Part shown: piece by piece, positions 50,760-59,635 of the stretch
How positions within the stretch are numbered: the first letter of the stretch is position 1
Layout: each line of letters opens with the position of its first letter
From: a bacterium
Lineage (GTDB): Bacteria > Electryoneota > Electryoneia > Electryoneales > Electryoneaceae
Direction of reading: 5' to 3'
NCBI GenBank assembly: GCA_020444265.1
Contig: JAHLLH010000003.1
Location: 186,001-250,000 of the forward strand
Length of the DNA: 64,000 nt
The notes under the pieces: generated by a model
Seen by the model: the letters and a program-made list of their open reading frames with translations, nothing else
What the model was told of the DNA's origin: nothing
Databases searched by the model: none
Program-made: the position numbers and the translations under genes

Positions 50760-51668
50760 ATGAATAAGGCTCACATTGAGGTTGTTCTGATGACCCTGGC
50801 CCTCATGTTCGCCGGATGCGGACAGAATAAGAAAGTCGATCAGGCAATGATCAACAGCTATGTCACACAGGGGGATTCTGCTCGCCACGAGGGTGACTGG
50901 CAGACGGCGGGGATGGGCTATGTCGAGGCGCTCAATGCGGGGAGCGAGAGCCCGAAGGTGGCATGGCGAGCCGCGCAGTCTTTTGCGCGAAATGATGAGA
51001 CAGACATCGCTCTACGCTATCTCCTCCTCGCCTTGAAGTATGGCTACCGGGACCAGGAAACCCTCGCCGAGGATCCAGCCTTCTCTGAAATGCGTGAAAG
51101 CGCCAATTGGGATGTGGTCGAAGAAAGGGTCGACGCCAATCAGAAGGCATGGTTAGACACGACCAATGTTGCGGTCTACAACCTTATGCTCGCTGATCAG
51201 GCAGATCGTGAACAGGCTTTCTCGACGCTTAGTCAGGAGGAATTGCAGGCGATTTCCGATCGGGACGAGGCACGGCGCGACAGCTTGTTGACCATCCTTG
51301 GGGGTGGTGGCCTGCGTACCGCCGATGACTACTTCCACGCAGCCTTGATCAGCCAGCATGGAGCCGACTCCAGCTGGTACAAACGGGCCTATGAGTTGTC
51401 CAAAAAGGCGACGGAGCTCGATTCGACCCACAAAGTAGCACTTTGGTTGACCGCCGCGAGCTGGGACCGCTACCTGCAATCCGTCGGACAGCCGCAAGTT
51501 TATGGCACCCAGTACTATTTTTTCCGTGACACTGAGACGGGGGAGACGAGCTGGACGATGGAACCCTACGATACCACAGCTGTCAGCGACAAGGAACGAC
51601 TGCGCCTTGGTGTTGGATCACTCGCTGAACAGCGTGCAAACCTGCTTGAGATGCAGGGGGGACTATGA
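50760..51668 (+). CDS. Lipoprotein with TPR-like helical repeats
   Basis: This 302-aa protein has signal MNKAHIEVVLMTLALMFAGC with the lipobox cysteine at about 20. The mature part is helical, with TPR-like stretches (DSARHEGDWQTAGMGYVEALNAG; NDETDIALRYLLLALKYGY; YFHAALISQHG...SWYKRAYELSKKATEL). I cannot assign a family. GGAGGAG precedes the ATG. Its stop overlaps the next ATG by 4 bases, so it is coupled to the small membrane protein. Confidence 0.8.
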   Translation: MNKAHIEVVLMTLALMFAGCGQNKKVDQAMINSYVTQGDSARHEGDWQTAGMGYVEALNAGSESPKVAWRAAQSFARNDETDIALRYLLLALKYGYRDQETLAEDPAFSEMRESANWDVVEERVDANQKAWLDTTNVAVYNLMLADQADREQAFSTLSQEELQAISDRDEARRDSLLTILGGGGLRTADDYFHAALISQHGADSSWYKRAYELSKKATELDSTHKVALWLTAASWDRYLQSVGQPQVYGTQYYFFRDTETGETSWTMEPYDTTAVSDKERLRLGVGSLAEQRANLLEMQGGL

Positions 51669-51958
51669 GTGAACCTCAGAAAGTACCATGGTGGCGAAGT
51701 GACGATGTCATTCTTGCGACCATTACCGGGATCTGTCTGGTCGTGAAAGTGTTTGTCATTCGACGGTTGCTCGGTGGGGAAATCGAGGTCAATGATATTC
51801 TGATTCCGCCGATCCTGACCCTCGTCTATTCAACTCTACGTGGCGTGTTGAAGAGCCGAAAGGTGACAGTACGATTCAAATGGGATCACCTTGGCTACTG
51901 GAGTTTCGGGATCGTCGCGACCACCCTTGTTTCCATCCTGCCTTATGTCTGGAATTGA
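51665..51958 (+). CDS. Small membrane protein of unknown function
   Basis: This 97-aa protein has hydrophobic helices at about residues 15-33 (VILATITGICLVVKVFVI), 43-58 and 78-95. It begins in the ATGA overlap with the lipoprotein gene, so a joint function at the membrane is likely. I do not recognise the family. Confidence 0.75.
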   Translation: MSEPQKVPWWRSDDVILATITGICLVVKVFVIRRLLGGEIEVNDILIPPILTLVYSTLRGVLKSRKVTVRFKWDHLGYWSFGIVATTLVSILPYVWN

Positions 51959-51965
51959 TCGCCCA

Positions 51966-52784
51966 TCAGTAATAGGGCAACGCTAAACCAGGCACGCTGA
52001 GCCCCGCTTTTTCAAGCGCTTTTTGCGTCAGGTCGAGCCTGGGACGTTTGATTTTTGGTCCGTCTTCGTCGTCGAGTAGCACCGTCGCAAAGTAAATTGG
52101 CTTTCTCTCCTCGAACTCTACCCATCCGATATACCAGCCAACTTGGGGCAGGACACGAATGGCCCGACCGGTCTTCGCATGAGCCGTCCAGCCGTCGCCC
52201 TTGGTGATCAGCATGCTTCCCGAGACGAAATCGACATACTCCTGCTTGACCGGGAGCTTGCCGTTCACCATCTGCTGAAGGAAATCAAGCTGTTGACGAG
52301 GGGTCACTCTCAGGCCACCATCCACCCAAAAAAGATCGATATCACCGCTGATTTCACCGTTACCATAATCGAAACGGTCCACCCATTGCTGCATCCGTTC
52401 CCGTCCAATCTTCGGTGCAATCTGCTGAAAGAGATGGATCGCCGAGTAGTGGATCGCATCGGCAAAGCCGAGGTCACGGTCCCACAGCCTCCAACCACGC
52501 TCTATGCCGTCCCAGGGGAAGATGGTTGTGTCTGTCACGACTCCCGTCTCAAGCGCAATCAGGGCGTGGGGAACTTTGAAAGTGGAAGCGGGTGTGAAAG
52601 CACTATCTGCGAACGAGTCCCCGTATTGGATCGTAGTCCGCGTTTCCGAATCATACAACAACACACAACCCGTCAACCCAAGCGCGCGGATATCCTCGAG
52701 TATGGGATCAGAAGCTTCTTCTGCGAGAGATCTGCTTGTCAGTAGGGTGAGAAACACAGCGATGGCTAGAACCGGACGATTCAT
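51966..52784 (-). CDS. Class D (OXA-type) beta-lactamase
   Basis: This 272-aa protein has a signal peptide (MNRPVLAIAVFLTLLTSRSLAE) and all class D motifs: S67-T-F-K70, S114-A-I (usual form S-x-V), Y140-G-N and K204-T-G, followed by GWYIGW. Spacing and length are normal for a periplasmic serine beta-lactamase. A penicillin-sensing receptor domain of the BlaR type is ruled out by the absence of membrane helices. The start at ATG 52782-52784 has GGGGAA upstream. Its base composition looks like that of its neighbours and no mobile-element trace is visible, so it is probably a resident chromosomal gene. Confidence 0.9.
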   Translation of the reverse strand: MNRPVLAIAVFLTLLTSRSLAEEASDPILEDIRALGLTGCVLLYDSETRTTIQYGDSFADSAFTPASTFKVPHALIALETGVVTDTTIFPWDGIERGWRLWDRDLGFADAIHYSAIHLFQQIAPKIGRERMQQWVDRFDYGNGEISGDIDLFWVDGGLRVTPRQQLDFLQQMVNGKLPVKQEYVDFVSGSMLITKGDGWTAHAKTGRAIRVLPQVGWYIGWVEFEERKPIYFATVLLDDEDGPKIKRPRLDLTQKALEKAGLSVPGLALPYY

Positions 52785-52977
52785 AAATTGATTCCCCGAT
52801 GGAAGAAAGGACTCGACTCTACCGAAAATGGGTGGGAGATTTGGAAAAACCAACGACCTCGATTGAACTCCGAAAGATTAAATCGGAAGGACCAATTCAG
52901 TTGTTGACGTAGAAGGATTATTGATCCTTTTCCTTCGTGTTGTTACTCTCTCTGAAGCGTAAAAGGGGGGAGGGAAT

Positions 52978-53628
52978 ATGGAGCAGAGGTCGAATCAATC
53001 TGCTTGGCAGATTGCAGCTCTTTTTGGAACGCTGGCTGCGATCGGTGGTTTATTACACGGAGTGGGTGAGGTCCTTCAGGGGCCGATCCCTGTAGAATCG
53101 GTAATCATCGAATCCTGGTCCACGGGCCCACTCGCAGACCACATGGGTGGCGACCCGGGGATGACGATTCTTCCGACGATGCTGCTGACAGGTAGTGTCG
53201 GCTTGATCAGTTCCACCGCTCTCCTCATCTGGTCGCTCTTTTTTCTGAGGAGACGATTTGCAGGGCTGATCCAATTGCTGCTGACCATCGCCATGCTCTT
53301 GTTTGGCGGAGGTTTCGGGCCACCGCTGGCAGGTATTCTTGCTTCTATCGCAGCCTTTGGCATCCGATCACGCTATGCCTTTTGGGAGCGCCTGCTGTCC
53401 GCAGAGATGATTCGCTTCCTCGCACGATCCTGGCCGATTGTATTCGGAATCACTGCGGCGAACGGTCTCTTTCTTTACGTCGGCCACATGGTTATGGTCT
53501 TCATCTTCGGCTTCACCCATCCAGAGCCCTTTGTAGTCAGCACCTTCCTAGTCCTCATCACCGTGCCGTTGTCAGTATTCTTCGGAATGGGGAAGGAGCT
53601 GGAAACACGTATCTATCAAGTCAGTTAG
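52978..53628 (+). CDS. Five- or six-helix membrane protein of unknown function
   Basis: This 216-aa protein has hydrophobic helices around residues 13-33, 58-84, 93-120, 145-170 and 180-200. Histidine and glycine are enriched in the first and fourth helices (LLHGVGEVL, YVGHMVMVF). No family is recognised. GGGGGGAGGG lies before the ATG. It ends 100 bases before the ArsR-type gene and may belong to the same neighbourhood. Confidence 0.75.
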   Translation: MEQRSNQSAWQIAALFGTLAAIGGLLHGVGEVLQGPIPVESVIIESWSTGPLADHMGGDPGMTILPTMLLTGSVGLISSTALLIWSLFFLRRRFAGLIQLLLTIAMLLFGGGFGPPLAGILASIAAFGIRSRYAFWERLLSAEMIRFLARSWPIVFGITAANGLFLYVGHMVMVFIFGFTHPEPFVVSTFLVLITVPLSVFFGMGKELETRIYQVS

Positions 53629-53668
53629 CTTGACCCTCTTGGACAGTTTAAGTCATGCTGAGAAGCTC

Positions 53669-53716
53669 TTGACTCCCGCCTCAGGTATTCATATTATACC
53701 AATCAGTTAATTAACT
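53669..53716 (+). promoter_or_regulatory. sigma70-type promoter with overlapping ArsR-type operator
   Basis: TTGACT (53669-53674) is followed after exactly 17 bases by TATTAT (53692-53697). Immediately downstream, at the expected start point, lies the perfect 12-bp palindrome AGTTAATTAACT (53705-53716), only 12 bases before the ArsR-family start codon. This is the layout of an autorepressed ArsR promoter. Confidence 0.8.
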
Positions 53717-53728
53717 AACTGGTGAAAC

Positions 53729-54070
53729 ATGATGCAGGCAGATGCACTCAGCCAAACCTTTTCAGCACTGGCCGACCCTACTCGACGAGCGATTCTTGAA
53801 TCCCTCACAGCAGGCGAACGCACGGTGCTGGAACTGGCAAAACCCTTCGAGATGAGCTTGCCGGCAGTCTCCAAACACCTGAAGGTCCTCGAAAAGGCAG
53901 GTTTGATACAGCGTGGCCGAGATGCTCAGTACCGTCCATGTCGTCTCGATCCCACACGTCTGAAGGAGGTTGCCGAATGGTTGGAAGAGTACCGCCGTTT
54001 CTGGGAAGGCAGCTTGGATCGTCTTGACGATTACCTGATAGAACTGCAAAACAAGGAGAAAGCGGGATGA
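53729..54070 (+). CDS. ArsR-family winged-helix repressor
   Basis: This 113-aa protein has a winged HTH typical of ArsR/SmtB regulators: FSALADPTRRAILESL, then ELAKPFEMSLPAVSKHLKVLEKAGLIQRGRDAQ. The metal-binding cysteine box ELCVC is not present (it reads VLELAKPF), so it probably does not sense metals that way. The stop overlaps the AHSA1 gene by ATGA. ArsR plus AHSA1 pairs are common. Confidence 0.9.
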   Translation: MMQADALSQTFSALADPTRRAILESLTAGERTVLELAKPFEMSLPAVSKHLKVLEKAGLIQRGRDAQYRPCRLDPTRLKEVAEWLEEYRRFWEGSLDRLDDYLIELQNKEKAG

Positions 54071-54585
54071 CAGATTTACAGCCAACATCCGGGGGGATGA
54101 AGGAAGGGAAAGTTGTACGCGAATTCGATGCTCCCCGAACGCTGGTCTTCGCTGCTCTCGCCGAGGAGGGCCATTTCGCAAAATGGTTTGGCGCTGCTGG
54201 TACCACCCTGCGAAGCTGTTCACTCGATTGTCGTCCTGGAGGAATCGCTCACTACGAGATGGTTGGGCCGGATGGTGGTTCGATGTGGGGCAAGTTCATC
54301 TTTGAAGAGGTGGTTGCTCCGGAACGGCTGGTTTATGTGAACATGTTCTCCGATGAGCAGGGCGGAGTCAGAAGACATCCTCTTTCGCCAACGTGGCCGT
54401 TGAAAATGCGGAACACCGTGGAACTTGAAGAAGTTCATGCAAATAAGACACGCTTGACCCTGCGTTTCCACCCAGTTGACCCGAGTGAAGATGAGTACGC
54501 AACATTCATTGAATCGCTGAACAATGTCAAAGTTGGGACCGAGGGCATGTTTAAACGGCTTGAAGAATACATCGCTGAACTTTGA
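54067..54585 (+). CDS. AHSA1/SRPBCC-domain protein
   Basis: This 172-aa protein has the activator-of-Hsp90-like SRPBCC pattern. It begins VVREFDAPRTLVFAALAEEGHFAKWFGAAG and continues with GGIAHYEMVGPDG, VVAPERLVYVNMFSDEQGG and a C-terminal helix (GTEGMFKRLEEYIAEL). It binds small hydrophobic ligands in related cases. Translation is coupled to the ArsR repressor, which suggests ligand-linked control of the small operon. Confidence 0.9.
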   Translation: MTDLQPTSGGMKEGKVVREFDAPRTLVFAALAEEGHFAKWFGAAGTTLRSCSLDCRPGGIAHYEMVGPDGGSMWGKFIFEEVVAPERLVYVNMFSDEQGGVRRHPLSPTWPLKMRNTVELEEVHANKTRLTLRFHPVDPSEDEYATFIESLNNVKVGTEGMFKRLEEYIAEL

Positions 54586-54748
54586 TTGCTATGAAAGAAG
54601 TGAACGAGAATGAATCCTGCAAAGATGTGGGATTCATTTTTTTCGAACGAACCGTTTTTAAACATGGAAACAATGATCTGCGACGTATTATTGAGCTGCC
54701 TCGGTGTTGGCGAGAAAGCAGGAGACATTTTTGATCAAGGGAGTTATG

Positions 54749-55723
54749 ATGAAAGTTGTTGCGTACGACCGATATGGATCGCCCGTTCAGTTGAAGCTTG
54801 AAGAGATGGAGACTCCCGCGCCGAAAGGGGACGAGCTCCTTGTCAGAATCCATGCAACATCGGTTAACGCTGCCGATTGGCACCTGCTGCGAGCGGATCC
54901 ATTTCTTGTGCGCTTGTCTGAAGGGTTCAGCAAACCAAAGCGACGCATTCTAGGTATGGACATCGCTGGAGAAGTGGTCGATGCTGGTCCGGAAGCGACA
55001 AAATTCAAGATCGGGGACCGTGTTATCGCCGACCTCTTCAAGTATGGCTATGGTGGCCTTGCCGAATACAAATGCTGCTCTGAAGAAGCGTTTGCCCTCG
55101 CTCCTTCTAACATGAGCTATGAAGAAGCTGCCTGCCTTCCTCTGGCGGGTAACACGGCCTTGCGTGCGGTGCGCAACAAGGCGGCGGTTAAGCCCGGTCA
55201 ACGCATCCTGATTCACGGTTCCGGTGGGGGAGTGGGCACCTACATGGTACAAGTGGCGAAGATTTTCGGCGCCCATGTCACCGCGCTATGCGGACCGGGG
55301 AATGTGGAACAAAGCCGAGCGCTTGGTGCCGATGAAGTAGTGGATTACACTCAACGGGACATTCTGGACGGCACGGTGCAGTTCGATACCATTTTCGCTG
55401 TGAACGGTTCCCGCAAACTGAGCGAATACAGCCATGCCATGACCGATCAGGGCCTCTACCTTATGGTAGGAGGAAGCAACAGCCAGATTTTCCAGGCCCT
55501 GCTCTACGGCGCATTTTACTCACGGAGAGGTGGGAAGAAGTTCACTCACCTGGCTGCATCGACCACAGTCGAAGACCTCGAAACCCTCGTCAAGCTCGCT
55601 GAAGAAGGCAAGTTGAAGACGGTGTTGGACAAACAATTTACCCTTTCAGAAACCGCCGAAGCGATCCGTTACCTCGAAACGGGCCATGCGAAAGGGAAAG
55701 TGGTTGTTCTCCCGCAGGCCTGA
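54749..55723 (+). CDS. Zinc-independent MDR-family quinone/alcohol oxidoreductase
   Basis: This 324-aa cytoplasmic NAD(P)H-dependent enzyme begins MKVVAYDRYGSPVQLKLEEME. It has the MDR GroES-like domain (HATSVNAADWHLLRADPF, LGMDIAGEVVDAG) and a Rossmann fold with ILIHGSGGGVGTYMVQVAK. The structural and catalytic zinc cysteines are absent, as in quinone oxidoreductase/zeta-crystallin-like members. I use the second of two adjacent ATGs because AGGGAG is 5 bases before it. It lies 163 bases after AHSA1 and may belong to that cluster. Confidence 0.9.
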   Translation: MKVVAYDRYGSPVQLKLEEMETPAPKGDELLVRIHATSVNAADWHLLRADPFLVRLSEGFSKPKRRILGMDIAGEVVDAGPEATKFKIGDRVIADLFKYGYGGLAEYKCCSEEAFALAPSNMSYEEAACLPLAGNTALRAVRNKAAVKPGQRILIHGSGGGVGTYMVQVAKIFGAHVTALCGPGNVEQSRALGADEVVDYTQRDILDGTVQFDTIFAVNGSRKLSEYSHAMTDQGLYLMVGGSNSQIFQALLYGAFYSRRGGKKFTHLAASTTVEDLETLVKLAEEGKLKTVLDKQFTLSETAEAIRYLETGHAKGKVVVLPQA

Positions 55724-55749
55724 TAACTCCTCGACTGCAGCAAGAACGT

Positions 55750-55784
55750 GTCCCCCATCTCTCTGACAAACTGAGATGGGGGAC
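55750..55784. terminator. Terminator-like hairpin between convergent genes
   Basis: GTCCCCCATCTC (55750-55761) pairs with GAGATGGGGGAC (55773-55784). The flanks AGCAAG and CTTGCT extend the stem. It lies between the oxidoreductase and copper-ATPase stops. There is no clear T-run. Confidence 0.65.
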
Positions 55785-55799
55785 GCTTGCTGCTGCGAG

Positions 55800-57902
55800 T
55801 CACTTTTCGACACGCAGCAATCGCGCATTGACCGCGACAATTACTGTGGAAACACTCATCAAAGCCGCACCTACAGCAGGATTCAGGATGATCCCTGCCC
55901 AGAACAGTACCCCTGCAGCGAGTGGAATAGCGAGGGCGTTGTACCCCGTCGCCCACCAGAGGTTCTGGATCATTTTTCGGTGAGTTGCGGCTGAAAAGTG
56001 AACGACTGAGACAGCATCAAGCGGATTGTCGCGGACGAGGATGATGTCAGCCGTCTCCGCCGCAACATCGGTTCCAGCACCGATTGCAATTCCCACATCG
56101 GCAGTTGCCAAGGCAGGAGCATCATTCACCCCGTCGCCAACCATTGCCGTGACAAAACCGTCCGACTGGATACGTTTGATCTGATCGGCTTTTTCGTCCG
56201 GACGAACATCCGAAATGACGTCGTCAATACCGATTTCCTTTGCCACAGATTCGGCGACTTTCTTGTTGTCACCTGTCAGCATGATCGTACGAATCCCAAG
56301 GTCGTGCAGTTTACGGACCGCCTGTTTAGATTCTTCTCGTACAATATCTGCGAGCGCGATCAATCCGAGAGGTTTCTCTCCTCGTAGAACGACCACAACG
56401 GTTTTACCTTCGCCAGTCAGGTTGTCAAGAGTAGAACCGTCATTCAGGCTGATACCATGTTCAGAGAGGAAGCTGGGACGAACAACTTTGATGGTTTCAC
56501 CGTCCACTTTCCCCTCAACACCGCTGCCTGGGATCGACTGGAAGTCTGCCAAGTTACCGAGCCCGTCAGCGGCATCAACAACGCCGCGAGCGATGGGATG
56601 TTCGGATTCCTGTTCAACAGTCGCCGCTAGACGCAGCAGTTGCTCATTGTCAATATCATCGTGTAGGGGATGGGTATCGGTGACGCCGAATTCACCCTTT
56701 GTCAACGTGCCGGTCTTGTCAAAGACAATGGCGCTGAGGTTGCGGGCACGTTCGAATGCGTTCCTGTTTCGGATCAGGAGGCCATTTTTAGCAGACTGGG
56801 CTGTTGAGACCGCGACAACTAGCGGGATGGCCAGCCCCAGTGCGTGCGGGCAGGCGATAACCATAACAGTTACAGCTCGTGCAATGGCGAATGTGACGCC
56901 GTCATTTCCGACAATCATCCAGATCAAGAAGGTCAGCGTACCTGAAATCAAGGCAATTGCTGTTAGCCATCGTGCAGCTCGGTCCGCAAAGTTCTGGGTT
57001 CTTGATTTCGATTGCTGTGCTTCCTCTACAAGGCTCACCATCCTTGACAGGTAAGAATCCTCGCCCGTACCGCTGACTTTAACCTTGAGTGAACCTTCCC
57101 CGTTGATCGAGCCACCGATGAGTTCGTCGTCAGCCTGTTTCTCGACTGGGGCAGATTCACCCGTGATCATAGCCTCGTTCACCGAACTTCGACCTTCCTG
57201 TACGATCCCGTCGGCGGGCACCTTTTCACCCGGACGGATCAGGACGAGGTCTCCCTTTTTCAGTTCATCGAGAGTGATTTCTTCGGTGGTTCCATCCTTA
57301 CCTATTCGTGTGGTACGACTTGGCATGAGACGGGTCAGTGCTTCCAGCGCTTTAGAGGCTCCCATCACTGACTTCATCTCGATCCAATGACCGAGTAGCA
57401 TGACATCAATCAACGTTGCCAGTTCCCAGAAAAAGGTCTTCCCAGGCAAGCCCAGACTGACGATGGCGCTGTAGATAAAGGCGACTGAAATCGCAAATCC
57501 GATGAGGGTCATCATCCCCGGATTATGGTCTCCCAGTTCCGAAAACATGCCTTTGAGGAAGGGCCAGCCACCATAGAAGAAGAGGATGGTTGACAGACCG
57601 AACAGAACGAAGTGGTCGCCGCTGAAGGCGAGAGTATCCCTCATTCCCGTCCACTCCTGAATCATTGGAGCGAGTAAGAGGATTGGGAGGGTTAAGCCGA
57701 GTGAGACCCAGAACCGTTTTCGGAAATCCACGATCATTTGTGCGTGATGATCTCCATGATCATGTCCGTGGTATTCATGATCCCCATCAACACCATGCTC
57801 ATGGTGGTCGTGCTGCCCCTCGTGATCGTGGGAGTGATGTTTCTGATGGTGGTCATGATTCTCATGATCATGACCTTCGTGGTTCTTATGTTCGTGTTCC
57901 AT
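55800..57902 (-). CDS. copB: CopB-type (P1B-3) copper/silver-translocating P-type ATPase
   Basis: This 700-aa inner-membrane pump has a very histidine-rich N-terminus, with 22 histidines in the first 55 residues and no CxxC HMA domain. It then shows the P-type order: TGESAPV (actuator), CPHALGLAIPL (CPH ion motif), DKTGTLTKGE (phosphorylation), SEHPIARG (HP locus), GDGVNDAPAL and the C-terminal MSVSTVIVAVNARL. CPH plus the His-rich tail marks the CopB subgroup, which exports Cu(II), Cu(I) or Ag(I). GGGAATACC precedes the ATG. It stands alone, without a copper-responsive regulator next to it. Confidence 0.93.
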   Translation of the reverse strand: MEHEHKNHEGHDHENHDHHQKHHSHDHEGQHDHHEHGVDGDHEYHGHDHGDHHAQMIVDFRKRFWVSLGLTLPILLLAPMIQEWTGMRDTLAFSGDHFVLFGLSTILFFYGGWPFLKGMFSELGDHNPGMMTLIGFAISVAFIYSAIVSLGLPGKTFFWELATLIDVMLLGHWIEMKSVMGASKALEALTRLMPSRTTRIGKDGTTEEITLDELKKGDLVLIRPGEKVPADGIVQEGRSSVNEAMITGESAPVEKQADDELIGGSINGEGSLKVKVSGTGEDSYLSRMVSLVEEAQQSKSRTQNFADRAARWLTAIALISGTLTFLIWMIVGNDGVTFAIARAVTVMVIACPHALGLAIPLVVAVSTAQSAKNGLLIRNRNAFERARNLSAIVFDKTGTLTKGEFGVTDTHPLHDDIDNEQLLRLAATVEQESEHPIARGVVDAADGLGNLADFQSIPGSGVEGKVDGETIKVVRPSFLSEHGISLNDGSTLDNLTGEGKTVVVVLRGEKPLGLIALADIVREESKQAVRKLHDLGIRTIMLTGDNKKVAESVAKEIGIDDVISDVRPDEKADQIKRIQSDGFVTAMVGDGVNDAPALATADVGIAIGAGTDVAAETADIILVRDNPLDAVSVVHFSAATHRKMIQNLWWATGYNALAIPLAAGVLFWAGIILNPAVGAALMSVSTVIVAVNARLLRVEK

Positions 57903-58116
57903 GGTATTCCCTGTTCAAGTTGTACCAATCGAGTAAGCAACTGGCATACCAATTTGAAAAGAGACGGCGTTAGGTTATCCCAACTAAGGTGTGATCAAGA
58001 AGTTGGAAAACGGGCTGGTCGTGTAGTTCGGGCTGTGCAACAAAAAAAGTTCATCGGAGTGAAAAAAACGTTCAATAACCCCTGAAACGAGACCAGAACG
58101 ATTTTCCATGAACAGA

Positions 58117-58144
58117 AACGCCCACCTTCAGGTGGGCGTTTTTT
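58117..58144. terminator. Rho-independent terminator
   Basis: AACGCCCACC (58117-58126) pairs with GGTGGGCGTT (58131-58140), with loop TTCA and a following TTTT. It lies 20 bases past the stop of the minus-strand SMP-30-like gene. The T-run is on the plus strand, but the minus strand should also terminate there. Confidence 0.75.
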
Positions 58145-58159
58145 GGTCTGAACTAATGG

Positions 58160-59074
58160 TTACTTCACCGGTAGCGCAACCACTCTGTCCTTCATAAACT
58201 GCGGTACCAGGATCAGGTTGCGTCCTCGATCATACCCGATGTCGGCCGGGGATTCGAGATCGGTATAGATTTTTCGCATCGCCCCATCCATGGTCATCGC
58301 ATAGATACAATTACCTTCCCAGCTCGTGAAGGCAAGACGGCCATCTTTCAGTTTCACCAAGCCATCCAGCGATCCAGTGGGTGCGATAGAGATGGTTTTG
58401 TAGGTCCCATCCATCATCACCTGGAACACTTCGCTACCGCCATAGGGGACCATGTAGAGCACATCATGATCTTCGTAGATTCCGTTCGGGTTGTGCAGGT
58501 TGCCATCACGTACCAACTCTTCCACGACCATCGTCCTTTCCGACCCCTCAAACGACACGGTATAGATCGCGCCCGCTCCATTTGCACCGGTATCCGTCAC
58601 ATAGATGATACCCTTCCCAACAGAAACGTCATTGGCGAAGGTCGCGCCTGGAAGTGGGATGTCCATCTTGTGCGCGCCAGTATTGATGTCGAAGACTCTA
58701 AGGACATCAATGTCTGTCACATACAATTCATCGCCACCCTTTCCCATTCCCTTTGGGGCATTCAGGGTGACATCGTTCTCGCCACCCGCGACCCACTTCA
58801 GTCGGGCGACTGTGCCATCCGGGTTGAGTTTCGAGATGAAGCCGTTGTTGTCCTTCTCCAGCGGTTGTGGGCCGCCGAGATTCGATACGAAATAGACATC
58901 CATCTCTGCATCATGAAAGACCGACTCCGGTGTTTTCAGGCCGACATCTTCCAGCGTCCAACCCTGCGACATTTCGTCGCTAGCCATGACGCCCTCGTCC
59001 GCAAGGGCCGTGGACAGCAGTAAAAGCCCCGGCAATAACAGGGCGATAGGCAACATTATGAACATCCGCTTCAT
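58160..59074 (-). CDS. Exported SMP-30/gluconolactonase-like beta-propeller protein
   Basis: This 304-aa protein has a signal peptide (MKRMFIMLPIALLLPGLLLLSTALA). Its six-bladed propeller has SMP-30-like repeats: SVFHDAEMDVYFVSN, GFISKLNPDGTV, NAPKGMGKGGDELYVTDID, NPNGIYEDHDVLYMVPYG and LDGLVKLKDGRLAFTSWEG. SMP-30 enzymes bind a divalent metal through E/N/D residues, several of which are recognisable (N in the NPNGI strand, D in LDGLVKL). The substrate is unknown; lactonase or a sugar-sensing role is possible. It acts in the periplasm. Confidence 0.85.
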   Translation of the reverse strand: MKRMFIMLPIALLLPGLLLLSTALADEGVMASDEMSQGWTLEDVGLKTPESVFHDAEMDVYFVSNLGGPQPLEKDNNGFISKLNPDGTVARLKWVAGGENDVTLNAPKGMGKGGDELYVTDIDVLRVFDINTGAHKMDIPLPGATFANDVSVGKGIIYVTDTGANGAGAIYTVSFEGSERTMVVEELVRDGNLHNPNGIYEDHDVLYMVPYGGSEVFQVMMDGTYKTISIAPTGSLDGLVKLKDGRLAFTSWEGNCIYAMTMDGAMRKIYTDLESPADIGYDRGRNLILVPQFMKDRVVALPVK

Positions 59075-59635
59075 GATCTTCCTCCTTGATCCTGACTGTA
59101 CCCATGTTGTACGAATCGGAACGGAAGAATGCCAGACATTCTGTTAAATGGAACAATTTTATAGAGCGGAATCTGCTATCCTGCCTGAGGTCAGCAGTCA
59201 AGCAATTCTTGCCTTGTACGACATCAAACAGCCCGCCATAAGGCGAGCTGTTTGATGAGTGGAGGGGAAATCAACAAAGCGAAAAGCACGGGAAAACAGC
59301 CATTTTTCGCCCTCAAATCCTCGAAGTGAGCTCGTAGTCTCACCTGACAGATGAAACACTGTATCATCCTGGAGCGGCAGTTTCATTCTCCGTTTTTTAC
59401 CTCCTTGACCTTCTCGAGTTGATTCCTCCTTGTCCAGTTTTTTCAAATGACAAGCGGCTATGTTATTGTAAACCAGAGAGAACCGAGGAGGGGTGTATAC
59501 TCCGTTTTTTCAGCGAATACGAAATATCCAAATATTCCTTAAGGTCAAGTAGGGTTTAAATCTTGCGTTTTATACTCTGGTGGGCATGGTAACTGTAGGA
59601 GTGAGAGTGGATGGTGGGTAGTAGTACCTCGTGAC
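59075..59635. other. Intergenic region with a large hairpin
   Basis: I see no supported gene in 561 bases. A weak open frame on the minus strand (59198-59446, TTG start) lacks a ribosome-binding site and recognisable domains. The hairpin at 59222-59257 is the only clear feature. Confidence 0.5.
59222..59257. repeat. Long stem-loop in an intergenic region
   Basis: CATCAAACAGC (59222-59232) pairs with GCTGTTTGATG (59247-59257). An inner CGCC/GGCG stem closes a 4-base loop ATAA, with one mismatch between the two stems. It lacks a T-run on either strand, so its function is open. Confidence 0.55.

Noticed and set aside
57720-57900. Low-complexity CATGATCATG-like DNA repeats
   Set aside because: They encode the histidine/aspartate tail of the copper ATPase.
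59198-59446. 82-codon frame on the minus strand
   Set aside because: TTG start, no ribosome-binding site, no domain, and it contains the large hairpin.
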